Origin: an uncultured Opitutaceae bacterium
GTDB lineage: Bacteria; Verrucomicrobiota; Verrucomicrobiia; Opitutales; Opitutaceae
Direction: 5' to 3'
DNA length: 44,359 nucleotides
Assembly: GCA_903887455.1 (NCBI GenBank)
Contig: CAISPT010000057.1
Location: 1 to 44,359 of the forward strand
Shown: piece by piece, positions 34,246 through 42,419 of the stretch
Layout: every line of letters begins with the position of its first letter
How positions within the stretch are numbered: the first letter of the stretch is position 1
Notes under the pieces: model-generated
What the model saw: only the letters and a program-made list of their open reading frames with translations
Databases searched by the model: none
What the model was told of the DNA's origin: nothing
Translations under genes and position numbers: made by a program

Positions 34246-35022
34246 CTAGAGCCGGGGAACGGCCAGTCCGCCGTCCACCATGATCACCTGGCCCGTCGAG
34301 AACGGGAAGTCCCCGCGCGCGAGAGCCGCGACGGCCTTGCCCACGTCCTCGGGGTATCCCCAGCGCGGCTGCAGGTTGAGCCCCCCGGAGATGAGAGCGT
34401 CGTACTTCTCGGTGACGGGCGCCGTCATGTCCGTCTTGATGATCCCGGGCCGGACCTCGTAGACCAGCACGCCCTCGGCACCGAGGCGCGTCGCGAAGAG
34501 CTGCGTCACCATGCTGAGCCCTGCCTTTGCGATGCAGTACTCGCCCCGGTTGACGCTCGCGACGGTGGCAGAGATGGAGGAGATGTTGATGATCATTGCC
34601 CTCGACAAGGGGTCGGCCCTGTGCCCCGCGACCATGTCGCGGGCGACGGCCTGCGTCAGGAAATAGACACCCTTCAGGTTCGCCCCCATCACGCGGTCGT
34701 AGCTCTCCTCCGAGGTGTCGAGAACGTCGGCGCGCACCGAGGGCGCCACGCCCGCGTTGTTGACGAGGAGGTTAAGGGGGGGCCCGCCGGTGAAGGCCCG
34801 CACCGCGGCAAGGATCCCCGCCCGCCCCTCGGTCGTTCCGATGTCGCCGCGGGCGTAGGCGACACGGCAGCCGGTCGCCCTGAGCGCAGCGAGGGCCCCA
34901 GAGGCGGCCTCCTCCGGCCTGACACCGTTGATGACGAGGTCCCATTTCTCGGCGGCGAGCCGCTCGGCTATTCCAAAGCCGATCCCACGGGATCCTCCAG
35001 TAACAAGGGCGGTCATTTTCAT
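34246..35022 (-). CDS. short-chain dehydrogenase (FabG/KduD-like)
   Basis: A 258-residue NAD(P)-dependent oxidoreductase with TGGSRGIGFG, NLLVNNAGVAP, INISSISAT, catalytic YCIAK and the terminal QVIMVDGGLAVPRL. It is close to the FabG/2-deoxygluconate dehydrogenase group. Beside a KDPG aldolase and a GH88-like hydrolase it could be a KduD-type or sugar-acid dehydrogenase; the substrate is inference only. The start ATG at 35022 follows ATTCCCC, the common C-rich leader, and lies 87 bp after the Gfo/Idh gene with a palindrome in the gap. Confidence 0.87.
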   Translation of the reverse strand: MKMTALVTGGSRGIGFGIAERLAAEKWDLVINGVRPEEAASGALAALRATGCRVAYARGDIGTTEGRAGILAAVRAFTGGPPLNLLVNNAGVAPSVRADVLDTSEESYDRVMGANLKGVYFLTQAVARDMVAGHRADPLSRAMIINISSISATVASVNRGEYCIAKAGLSMVTQLFATRLGAEGVLVYEVRPGIIKTDMTAPVTEKYDALISGGLNLQPRWGYPEDVGKAVAALARGDFPFSTGQVIMVDGGLAVPRL

Positions 35023-35070
35023 GGGGAATGGAGCGTCGGGGCCGTTGCTGTTGCCGGCCGCAGGTGAGAA

Positions 35071-35088
35071 GACCCGGTAAACCGGGTC
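35071..35088. promoter_or_regulatory. perfect 18-bp inverted repeat between Gfo/Idh and SDR genes
   Basis: GACCCGGT-AA-ACCGGGTC is an exact inverted repeat of 8-bp arms with a 2-bp centre, in the 87-bp gap between two same-strand genes. It could be a regulator operator for the SDR-aldolase-transporter part, or an RNA hairpin that lowers read-through. No T-run follows on the minus strand. Confidence 0.5.
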
Positions 35089-35109
35089 CCCTCAAGCCGG
35101 TATCTCGAG

Positions 35110-36258
35110 TCACCTCAAGGGGGGCACATCCACCCAGCGGCGCTCGGACCACGACTTGAGCCCGAGTTCCGCGAGCTGCACGCCCTTCGCTCCCTCTTCC
35201 AGGGTCCACGGGAACGCCGAGCCGGTCACGACATGGCGCAGGAAAAGCTCCCATTGGACCTTGAAGGCGTTGTCGTAAATGCCCTGGTCGGGCACCCTCG
35301 CCCATCCGTCCTTGTAGTTGATTGGGCTGTCGACGTCGGGGTTCCAGACGCACCGCGGCGTGGCGGCAAGCCCCTGGGCCTTGCAGTCCCGCAGGCCCGC
35401 CACAGCCGAGCCGTGCGTACCGTCAACCTGGAGCGTCAGCAGGTCGTCGCGGTTCACGCGAACGCACCAGGAGGAGTTGAAATGGCAGATGACGCCGTTC
35501 GTGAGCTCGAACGTGGCGTAGGCCGAGTCGTCGGCGGTGCAGGCGTACGGCTTGCCTTCCTCGTCCCAGCGCTTGGGCACGTGCGTCGCGCCGAGGCACG
35601 ACACGCTGCGGATGTCGCCGAAGAGGTTCTGGATCACGTACTGCCAGTGGCAGAGCATGTCGATGATGATGCCGCCGTCATCCTCCTTCCGGTAGTTCCA
35701 CGACGGGCGCTGGAGCTTGTCATGCTCGCCCGTGAACACCCAATAGCCGAACTCTCCCCGGACGGAGAGTATCTTCCCAAAAAAGCCCGTATCGATCAGG
35801 TGCCGCAACTTGACGAGGCCGGGGAGCCACAGCTTGTCCTGGACGACGCCGTTCCTAAGCCCGGCGGCCGCGGCCTCGCGGGCCAGCGCCAGGGCCTCCG
35901 CCGAGGTGGTGGCGATCGGCTTCTCGCAGTAGATGTGCTTGCCGGCAGCGATGGCCTTCCGGACGCCCACCGGCCGCTGGCCGGTCAGCGTGGCGTCGAA
36001 GTAGACCTTGTTCGAGGGATCGGCGAGTTCCGCATCGAGGTTCGTCGAGACCCGGCCCATCCCGACCCTGGTTGCCAACGCGCGGAGCTTCTCCCCGCTG
36101 CGCCCCACGAGGACAGGATCGGGCATGATGACCTCGGAGTCCGAGAGCCTTATTCCCCCCTGGTCGATGATCGCCTTGATCGAGCGGATCAGGTGCTGGT
36201 TCGTGCCCATGCGTCCGGTGACGCCGTTCATGATGATTCCGATCGTGTGGGTTTTCAT
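35110..36258 (-). CDS. cytoplasmic Gfo/Idh/MocA oxidoreductase
   Basis: A 382-residue NAD(P)-dependent oxidoreductase without an export signal. The N-terminal GIIMNGVTGRMGTNQHL is the nucleotide loop, HIYCEKPIATT the catalytic-Lys motif, and DDGGIIIDMLCHWQYVIQNL the later Asp/His segment. Long Trp-rich segments such as WELFLRHVVTGSAFPWTLEEGAKG follow. The adjacent TIM-barrel gene begins 16 nt upstream, a frequent pairing in sugar and inositol-type catabolism. It probably oxidises or epimerises an imported sugar or lactone; the substrate is unknown. The upstream palindrome-bearing gap separates it from the SDR gene. Confidence 0.87.
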   Translation of the reverse strand: MKTHTIGIIMNGVTGRMGTNQHLIRSIKAIIDQGGIRLSDSEVIMPDPVLVGRSGEKLRALATRVGMGRVSTNLDAELADPSNKVYFDATLTGQRPVGVRKAIAAGKHIYCEKPIATTSAEALALAREAAAAGLRNGVVQDKLWLPGLVKLRHLIDTGFFGKILSVRGEFGYWVFTGEHDKLQRPSWNYRKEDDGGIIIDMLCHWQYVIQNLFGDIRSVSCLGATHVPKRWDEEGKPYACTADDSAYATFELTNGVICHFNSSWCVRVNRDDLLTLQVDGTHGSAVAGLRDCKAQGLAATPRCVWNPDVDSPINYKDGWARVPDQGIYDNAFKVQWELFLRHVVTGSAFPWTLEEGAKGVQLAELGLKSWSERRWVDVPPLR

Positions 36259-36273
36259 TCGTCTGGGGAAAAT

Positions 36274-37110
36274 TCAGGCGTGGTCTTGAATGGCCCGGAC
36301 AATCCGACCCAGGACCTCGTCCTGGTCCATTGCCCAGAGGCGATTGGAAAACACCTCGACCTCGACATGCCCCCGGAATCCGGCGGCCTCGACCCAAGCC
36401 CTTATCTGGCGCAGGGGGATGCACCCCTCGCCCATGAGGCCCCGGTCGTTGAGAAGGTCCGCGGTCGGAGTCAGCCAGTCGCACTCGTGGAAGGCCATGA
36501 GCGCCCCGAGCCTGCCGCTCCGGGCGATCTCGACCTCAAGGTCCGGGTCCCACCACACGTGGTAGACGTCGACCGCCACCCCGACGAGCGGCGATCCGAT
36601 CCGCTCGGCCATGTCGTTGGCCTGCCGGAGCGTGTTCACGGCGGACCGATTGTCCGCGTACATCGGATGGAGGGGCTCGATCGCGACGCCGACCTTGGCC
36701 TGCTCGCAGTGGGGAAGAAGCGCCGCGACCGCGTCGCTGATCTGGAGCCTCGACTCGGTCAGGCTCTGCCCGGGTACTGCCCCGCAGACGAGGACCACCT
36801 TAGGGGCGCCCAAGGCCCTGGCCTCGTCGACGGCCCGGCGGTTCTCGTCGAGCGCCCTTGACCTCTCGGCCGCGGTCGTCGCCGCGAAGAAGCCCCCACG
36901 GCAGAGCGACACCACGGAAAGCCCGTGCTCCCTGAGAAGCCGCCCCGTTGCCGCCACGTTGCGGCCCTTGAGTGCCTCGCGCCACACCGTGATCCCACCG
37001 AAACCTGCGGCGGCGTACTTGGCCGCCGCGGTCTCGATCGGCCACGGCTTGGTGGTGATCGTGTGTACGCACGCCCGGGAGAGGTCGGCTAAGGGTAAGG
37101 CGGGGTTCAC
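36274..37110 (-). CDS. cytoplasmic sugar phosphate isomerase/epimerase (TIM barrel)
   Basis: A 278-residue xylose isomerase-like TIM barrel without signal peptide. It shows ACVHTITTKPWPI, GFGGITVWREALKG, VGVAIEPLHPMYAD with a metal Glu, VGVAVDVYHVWWDP, FHECDWLTP and GHVEVEVFSNRLW as the final metal-site Glu. It is paired with the Gfo/Idh gene at 35110-36258 (15 nt apart) and lies 16 nt after the GH88-like gene. It probably isomerises or epimerises a keto-sugar made by the Gfo/Idh enzyme; the reaction is inferred from such pairs. Confidence 0.85.
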   Translation of the reverse strand: MNPALPLADLSRACVHTITTKPWPIETAAAKYAAAGFGGITVWREALKGRNVAATGRLLREHGLSVVSLCRGGFFAATTAAERSRALDENRRAVDEARALGAPKVVLVCGAVPGQSLTESRLQISDAVAALLPHCEQAKVGVAIEPLHPMYADNRSAVNTLRQANDMAERIGSPLVGVAVDVYHVWWDPDLEVEIARSGRLGALMAFHECDWLTPTADLLNDRGLMGEGCIPLRQIRAWVEAAGFRGHVEVEVFSNRLWAMDQDEVLGRIVRAIQDHA

Positions 37111-37126
37111 GGGTTCAGGTCCAAGC

Positions 37127-38509
37127 TCAGCCCGGGAGGCAGCCGAAGAACGTGTAGTCGCGCTCGCCCCGGCTCACGCGCTGGAGGTAGAGCGCGGCCT
37201 CGCGGATGTGGTAGTCGCCCCACATCGAGGCCTCGCCGCACGGCACCTTACGGCCGGCAGGGATGTGGTCCCAACCGTTCGGCCGGTGGTAGACCGAGTG
37301 AAGGAGCAGGCCCTGGTGGTCGGGAGCGGCTCCGAGGTACCCCTCGGAGAGCAGCGTCTTCATGACCGTGAGCCCGGCCTGCCAGTAGCGCTTGCCCTCG
37401 GGGGAAGCAGTCCCGAGGTTGCGGCCCAGCCTCAGGAGCCCCTGGGCCCCGATCGCGGCGGCCGAGCTGTCGACCGGCTCGAAGTCATTGAAGGGATCCG
37501 CCGGTCGCGAGCGCCAGTCGCCAAGGCGGTGAAGTTCCGGCGCCCCTCCGTCCCAATACGGAACCCCGTCCAAGGCGGTGTTGGCGATATACCAGTCGCA
37601 GGTGGCCCGCGCGGCCTTCTGCATCAAATCGCTCCACTTTTGGCGACCGCCCAATTCCGCGAGCTCCGCGTCCGGGACCGCGGCAAGGAACTCGAGCTCC
37701 TCGGCGAAGCCCAGCATCGCCCAGGCCAGGCCCCGGGTCCAGGTCGTGAAGCCGGAGAACCCCTGCTGCGAGTTGGGGCAGCGGTAGCGGCCGTCGTTCG
37801 TGTTGAAGATGGCCTCGTGGGCGGTGCGGCCCGGCGCCTCGGGAACGTCGTAGCTGTCCCTACCCTCGCCGTAGAACACCGAATACCTGGCCGTCGCCTC
37901 GAGGTGCCTGAGCGCGCGGGCGAGGAGCGAGTGCCTGACGTCGTTCTCACCCAGGAGGGCATGGCCGAGGCGGTGGGCCACCATGAGGCTCCGGCACGAG
38001 CGGACCGTGTCCACAAAGAGGGAATGAGGTCCGTTGAAGGAGTAGATGAAGCCCCCGCCGTCCGCAGTCTGCGTCCAACGCGCCGCCTGCACTGCGCCGG
38101 ACACCTTGAGCGCCAGCTCGCAAAGCTCCACCTGCAGGGCCGGGAGCCTACCTTCGCGCTGCAGCCGCAGCCAGTTCCCATAGGTGCTCAGGTTGTTGAA
38201 TCCGTGGTCGTGGACGCCCATGTGGGAGACATGGGACGCCATCTTCCTTACGATCAGCCCGCAGGCAGCGTCCGCAAAACGGGTTTCTCCTGTTGCGTCG
38301 AATTGAAGGAGGCCGGACCCGTAGTTAAAACCCTCCGTCCACTCGGTCCACCCGCGGGTCGTGTACTTTCCGCCTACAGTAAAGACAGGCGAGCCCTTCG
38401 CGGGGTCGTAATTACCAAGGATGAGATCGATCTTTCTACCCGAAAGGAGCCAAAAACGCCCGAGGGCTTCGCTGAAATCGGACGCTTCTAGGTTAAGGTC
38501 AATTTGCAC
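37127..38509 (-). CDS. GH88-like unsaturated glucuronyl hydrolase
   Basis: A cytoplasmic (alpha/alpha)6-barrel hydrolase of about 460 residues. GH88-type marks are WTEGFNYGSGLLQFDATGE, MGVHDHGFNNLSTYG, TTWTRGLAWAMLGFAEEL, DFEPVDSSAAAIGAQGLLRL and the C-terminal CGEASMWGDYHIREAALYLQRV. Such enzymes remove the unsaturated uronic acid left by polysaccharide lyases, feeding a keto-deoxy acid route that ends in the KDPG aldolase nearby. The start is unresolved: no ATG lies near the conserved N-terminus. I use GTG 38509 (VQIDLNLEASDF). The frame stays open to an ATG at 38863, but that segment is compositionally unlike the protein. GH105 or a related family is possible. Confidence 0.8.
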   Translation of the reverse strand: MQIDLNLEASDFSEALGRFWLLSGRKIDLILGNYDPAKGSPVFTVGGKYTTRGWTEWTEGFNYGSGLLQFDATGETRFADAACGLIVRKMASHVSHMGVHDHGFNNLSTYGNWLRLQREGRLPALQVELCELALKVSGAVQAARWTQTADGGGFIYSFNGPHSLFVDTVRSCRSLMVAHRLGHALLGENDVRHSLLARALRHLEATARYSVFYGEGRDSYDVPEAPGRTAHEAIFNTNDGRYRCPNSQQGFSGFTTWTRGLAWAMLGFAEELEFLAAVPDAELAELGGRQKWSDLMQKAARATCDWYIANTALDGVPYWDGGAPELHRLGDWRSRPADPFNDFEPVDSSAAAIGAQGLLRLGRNLGTASPEGKRYWQAGLTVMKTLLSEGYLGAAPDHQGLLLHSVYHRPNGWDHIPAGRKVPCGEASMWGDYHIREAALYLQRVSRGERDYTFFGCLPG

Positions 38510-38929
38510 GAGCTTGTGGAAATTCGTTCGGTGAGGGCACAGGGCCTCGGTGTCTGGGGTGGTCTTGCCGAATGGAGGACGATCAAAAAAAAGGCAACAT
38601 TGGGGAAGCCCGTGGCTTAGAACCGCCCCGTTGGGTATTCGCAGAGGGCGGCAACCTTCCCACGGAGCGGCAAAAGAGTGATGTCGCGGGCTCCTTCTTG
38701 CCAAGGCCACGTAGGTTGACGTTAATCCCCGGAGCGTGGTCTCGCCTTCGTCGGCGGCAGCCGCGCCCTCCCGAAGGTGATTGGGTGCAGGTTTGCGTAA
38801 ACTCAAGAACCTATTGCCAAGCGCCTGTCGCGCCCACTTAACCACGGACGCTCCCCAGAGCATGCGTGGCGCCTTCTAGACGCGACCGAGATCAACTTAC
38901 CCCAGAACCGCCAATGATCGGACTAACAT
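38510..38929. other. gene-poor stretch upstream of the GH88-like gene
   Basis: A 420-bp stretch of lower GC and mixed base use that differs from the flanking genes. The minus frame continuous with the GH88-like gene is open to 38863 but its peptide is unlike any family. A run of eight A at about 38583-38590 and scattered AT-rich bases could hold the GH88 promoter. I see no RNA gene or clear repeat. Confidence 0.4.
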
Positions 38930-39457
38930 TTGCAGCCTGTGCCCTTGGGGTTGGTCGCTCAGGGTCGCCTCTATGTCCTCGGGCAACCGGTACGGACCGC
39001 CCCCTGTCGCATCGACAGCATAGGCCCGAACGAGTCGACATGGAGGCGCGAGCCTGATGGTCCTACGGGGATGTGGGCACTCGCAGGCTCTGAGTTGGAT
39101 GGAGTGCTCTTTGTGTGCGCACCTGTGAGGGGCTTGGTTGCCTACTCGCCGACGGATAGGAAGTGGAGCATACTTGGCGGCCCAGCCGCGCCCAGGTCAC
39201 CCCAGGTGGTCGCTTGGAATTCAGAACTCTGGATCATGGGAGGCCGCGACATCGAAGACGGTAAGCAGGTCCTCATCTACAGACCTTCTGACAGGACCTG
39301 GAGGAAAGGGCCGTCACTCCCGCGACCGTTGGCATGGGGCGCGGCGGCAAGCGACGACGGCGCCATCTACTTGATTGGCGGGGCGGCAGGCTCTGGGACG
39401 GGCGATAACCCCTACCACTATAGCGATATGGCATTCCGCTGGACCCATCGCGGTTGA
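38930..39457 (+). pseudogene. kelch-repeat protein fragment, probably degraded
   Basis: A 175-codon frame with kelch-type blades: LVAQGRLYVLGQP, LDGVLFVCAPV, AWNSELWIMGGRDIEDGKQVLIYRPSDRTWRKGPSLP and DDGAIYLIGGAAGSG. There is no ATG; the frame opens at TTG just after a TAA at 38924. A different frame offers ATG 38914 with a signal-like MIGLTFAACALG, which a one-base shift near 38945 would join to the blades. GC is lower than in the neighbours. It is best read as a 5'-damaged remnant of an exported kelch protein, though a small TTG-initiated gene is not excluded. Confidence 0.5.
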
Positions 39458-39502
39458 AGACAATTCTCCTAAGTACATATAGACGGTCGATTCGACCCAT
39501 GA

Positions 39503-39613
39503 TCGGCTAGCATCGGGGCCTTTGTTCTTCCTGGAAGTAGCAACAACCTGATGCTCATTTTCACCCCCGTTCCCGAGCCCTCGGAGTCGACCCTGATGGC
39601 CTCCGGGCCGTGA
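39503..39613 (+). pseudogene. PEP-CTERM protein C-terminal remnant
   Basis: The frame 39503-39613 reads SASIGAFVLPGSSNNLMLIF then TPVPEPSESTLMASGP and a TGA. The pattern of a beta strand then TPVPEPS is the classic start of a PEP-CTERM sorting signal, but the hydrophobic helix and Arg cluster that must follow are missing. A frame change just after the motif gives an Arg-containing tail (SMVASGRASPRR), which hints at a frameshift. An in-frame stop lies just upstream (39500-39502), so only the tail remains. The frame equals that of the kelch fragment 45 nt upstream; both may come from one dead exported gene. Confidence 0.45.
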
Positions 39614-39628
39614 GCATGGTCGCTTCAG

Positions 39629-39646
39629 GGCGGGCCTCGCCCCGCC
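39629..39646 (+). terminator. GC-rich hairpin after the PEP-CTERM remnant
   Basis: GGCGGG (39629-39634) and CCCGCC (39641-39646) flank a 6-nt loop, 15 nt after the remnant stop. It may be the old terminator of the dead gene. No T-run follows. Confidence 0.35.
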
Positions 39647-39706
39647 GATTGCAGTTGAGCCGTGTGGCAGCGTTTGGCACGCTCCGCGGCTGACTCTGGT
39701 GAGCTC

Positions 39707-39782
39707 GGGCCTATAGCTCAACGGTTAGAGCAGAGGACTCATAATCCTTTGGTTCAGGGTTCGAATCCCTGTGGGCCCACCA
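39707..39782 (+). tRNA. tRNA with CAU anticodon, probably tRNA-Ile2 (lysidine type)
   Basis: A complete 76-nt cloverleaf with encoded CCA. Acceptor GGGCCTA pairs with TGGGCCC, the D arm is GCTC..GAGC, the anticodon arm GAGGA-CTCATAA-TCCTT has anticodon CAT, and the T arm is CAGGG-TTCGAAT-CCCTG. An elongator Met tRNA and Ile2 share this anticodon. C4:G69 and C5:G68, the D-loop ACGGTTA and the overall likeness to E. coli Ile2 favour Ile2, which TilS would modify at C34 to read AUA. It lies just downstream of the decayed kelch/PEP-CTERM stretch. Confidence 0.93.
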
Positions 39783-39818
39783 TCTGCGCTCGATAAGGGC
39801 AAGGTCGCTTGCGATCCT

Positions 39819-39845
39819 GTATGGCGGCATCCGGCGCCGCCATAC
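39819..39845. terminator. strong hairpin between tRNA and convergent cyclase gene
   Basis: GTATGGCGGC (39819-39828) and its exact complement GCCGCCATAC (39836-39845) flank a 7-nt loop. The 10-bp stem lies 36 nt after the tRNA and 4 nt after the cyclase stop on the other strand, so it could end both transcripts. No clear T-run is present. Confidence 0.6.
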
Positions 39846-39849
39846 GGCT

Positions 39850-42198
39850 TCAGTACACCGGCCTGCGCAAAGCCGGGTCCGCTGCCAGCGCCTGAATCCT
39901 CGGATCGGACTGGATCGGCCACCAGTACAGGTGGTGGGTGACCATGTAAGCGTCGACATCGGGCGACCCGCCCTCACGGACGATCTTGTTCACCTCGGCG
40001 ACCGCCTGGTCCGTGTCGCCCAGCCACATTGAGACCTGGGCGCGGACTACCCCGAGCCAGCTCTCGTCGATCACGTCACCGCGGCGGGGAATCGACCGGG
40101 CTGCCGACGCCACAGCCGCCTCGGCCTCCTTCCTGAGGCCCAGCAGCGCGTAGACCCTGGCAAGAACCTCCCACTCGCCGTAGGCGTCCGGGTTGGCCTT
40201 CACGATCTTTTCGATGGCCGCCCTTATACCGTTCAGCTCGGACGTGGCATCCTTCCCGAGCTTCTTGGCGGCGATGGCATCGATAATTGTCGCCTCATCG
40301 TTGGCCAACTCTCCTTTCAGCCGTTCACTCTGCTTCAGGAAGCCGCGCGCGTCGCCCGTCCACGCAGCGATTTCGGCAGCCGCCAGTTCCCCTTCCGTTC
40401 CCTTCCTGAAAGATTCGGGCGTGCCGTTGAACCACTCCGAAAGGTGACTCGGATCCATTGAGCCCCGGGCTTGGAGCACCGGGAGTTCCTCGTCCAAGCG
40501 GGGGTCGTCCCCCTGCACCCTATCGAACGCCGCGCGTGTCTGCTGCGCCCGGTCATAGTCCCTCGCCATCTTGTAGGTGGTGGTCATCACCCGCAGAAGC
40601 ACCGCGTTGAGGGGATCGAGTTCGTAGGCCTTCCGGAGCTCCTCGTCGGACGCCTTCCAATGCCCCCGGCGGCGGGCCAGGAGCCCCAGCAGCATGTGCG
40701 CGTTCGCGTCCCCGGGTTCAAGTTCAAGCGCCTTGGAGAAGCACACCGCGGCGCTCTCGAAGTCCTTGAATCCGAAATAGTAGTAACGGCCTAGCGCCAC
40801 CTGTATCTCCGCCCGGTCGGGAGCGAGGGACAGCGCGTGGTCCAGATCCGCCCGGGCTTGGTCCCGCAGCGAGGTTTTGAATTGGTCGTCGAAAAATTCA
40901 TCGGTGTGGACATCGGCCAATTCGGCCCATGCCAGCGCGAAATTCGCGTCGAGCTCGGTCGCCCTTTCAAGCAGCGCCTCCGCTTCTTGGCTGGATGCGC
41001 CCATGTAGCTCTCCGACCGCCGCAGGTTTCTCGCCTTGAGGTAAAGCTCGTAGGCCTTGGGATTCGCCAGCGCGACCGAACCGATCCTCTTTGCCTCCTT
41101 GCCCGTGATGGCGGCACGGAGTTGCTCGGCAATCGTCGAGGCCAGGCGCGCCTGGAGTTCGAAGACATCCGCAAGGTCCCCGTCATAGGACTTCGCCCAG
41201 ACGTGCTCGTCGGTTGCCGCCCGTATCAGCTGGCCCGTGACCCTCACGCGGTTGCCCGCCCTTCGGACGCTTCCCTCGAGGATGTAACTGACCCCGAGTT
41301 CGAGCGCGATCTGTCCTATCGGCTTCGTGGTCGCCCTGTACTGCATGACGGACGTCCTCGAGATGACGCGCAGGGAGGCGATGTTGGCTAGGTCCGTCAG
41401 GAGGTCCTCGTGGATCCCTTCGGCGACATACTCGTTCTCCTTGTCATCGCTCATGTTGGCGAATGGCAGCACGGCGATTGATTTTTCATCAACGGCCAGG
41501 GCAGGCCCCAACCGTCCGGGGGACCCGATTGGGGGGGACGCGGCTTTCGGCCAGAATATGAGGGCGAGGCAGCCGGTGACCGCGGCCGCAAACCCGGCCA
41601 GAAGGAGCTTGGTTCTCCTGCCAACACGCGACTTGGGCGGCACCGATGCGCCCGGCGTCACAAGGTAGACCGTGATGGGGTCCGAGATGTTCTTGAACCG
41701 CTGGGGCCCGAGGGGCTCCACCCCCATCGGCAGCTTTCCCTTCACCGCCTCGTAGACGGACTGGCTGAGGCAGATGGTGCCGGGCCGGGCCCTGGCTTCA
41801 AGTCGCGCGGCTATGTTGACCCCATCGCCGGCAACATCCCCCCTGTCCCGGAAGATGTCCCCGAGGTGAATTCCAATCCGGTGCTGAAGGAATCCGGAAG
41901 GACGGGAAGAAAACTCTTCCTGTATCTTCAACGCACAGGCCACCGCCTGTACGGCACTCGAGAAACAAAGCAATAGCCCGTCACCGGTGGACTTGAGCAC
42001 TTCGCCGCCATGCTGGGTGCACAGGGCGCCCATCCGCTCGAAATCGCTCCTGAGCAGCTTCAGGGTATCCGTCTCGTCACCCTGCATCCGGGCGGAATAG
42101 CCCACCGCGTCGGTGAAACAAATCGCCGCCAGCCGGCGTTCGCCGGGCTGAGGAGGTGCGGTCCCTTCGTCATTCACGCCCCATGTCGATGCCCGCAT
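39850..42198 (-). CDS. class III adenylate cyclase with TPR domain
   Basis: A 782-residue membrane-anchored signalling protein. Residues about 20-180 are a class III cyclase catalytic domain: metal Asp D30 (CFTDAVGYS) and D73 (LKSTGDGLLL), substrate-type Lys K69, and N128/R132 in GDGVNIAARLEA, so it looks active and ATP-type. One TM helix follows (LLLAGFAAAVTGCLALIFW). Then comes a FlgO-like domain (SIAVLPFANMSDDKENEYVAEGIHEDLLTDLANI), and the C-terminal 400 residues are TPR repeats (YYFGFKDFESAAVCFSKALELEPGDANAHM). The pattern is common in Acidobacteria, Verrucomicrobia and rhizobia. It would make cAMP in response to signals sensed through the TPR part. The start ATG at 42198 is not certain. 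Confidence 0.88.
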   Translation of the reverse strand: MRASTWGVNDEGTAPPQPGERRLAAICFTDAVGYSARMQGDETDTLKLLRSDFERMGALCTQHGGEVLKSTGDGLLLCFSSAVQAVACALKIQEEFSSRPSGFLQHRIGIHLGDIFRDRGDVAGDGVNIAARLEARARPGTICLSQSVYEAVKGKLPMGVEPLGPQRFKNISDPITVYLVTPGASVPPKSRVGRRTKLLLAGFAAAVTGCLALIFWPKAASPPIGSPGRLGPALAVDEKSIAVLPFANMSDDKENEYVAEGIHEDLLTDLANIASLRVISRTSVMQYRATTKPIGQIALELGVSYILEGSVRRAGNRVRVTGQLIRAATDEHVWAKSYDGDLADVFELQARLASTIAEQLRAAITGKEAKRIGSVALANPKAYELYLKARNLRRSESYMGASSQEAEALLERATELDANFALAWAELADVHTDEFFDDQFKTSLRDQARADLDHALSLAPDRAEIQVALGRYYYFGFKDFESAAVCFSKALELEPGDANAHMLLGLLARRRGHWKASDEELRKAYELDPLNAVLLRVMTTTYKMARDYDRAQQTRAAFDRVQGDDPRLDEELPVLQARGSMDPSHLSEWFNGTPESFRKGTEGELAAAEIAAWTGDARGFLKQSERLKGELANDEATIIDAIAAKKLGKDATSELNGIRAAIEKIVKANPDAYGEWEVLARVYALLGLRKEAEAAVASAARSIPRRGDVIDESWLGVVRAQVSMWLGDTDQAVAEVNKIVREGGSPDVDAYMVTHHLYWWPIQSDPRIQALAADPALRRPVY

Positions 42199-42419
42199 TG
42201 CATCCCTCTAGCCAGTAGAAATCACCGCGGCGGCGAGGCTTCCGTGTCGGCCCGTTTTCGCTGCAGGTATTACACTATCCCATGGGGTAACACGAGGCCC
42301 TCCGGCAGTCGAACGCGCCCCTGGGACGGTCCCGAGAGCAGACCGACCGGACTACGTAGTTCCCCGACGTGCCAAAACTAGGGGAATCACCCTATATTAC
42401 CCTTGTTCCAAAGAAAACG

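Noticed and set aside
36611-38491. Long + strand frame across the TIM-barrel and GH88-like genes
   Set aside because: Spans two unrelated minus-strand genes and shows no domain; a shadow frame.
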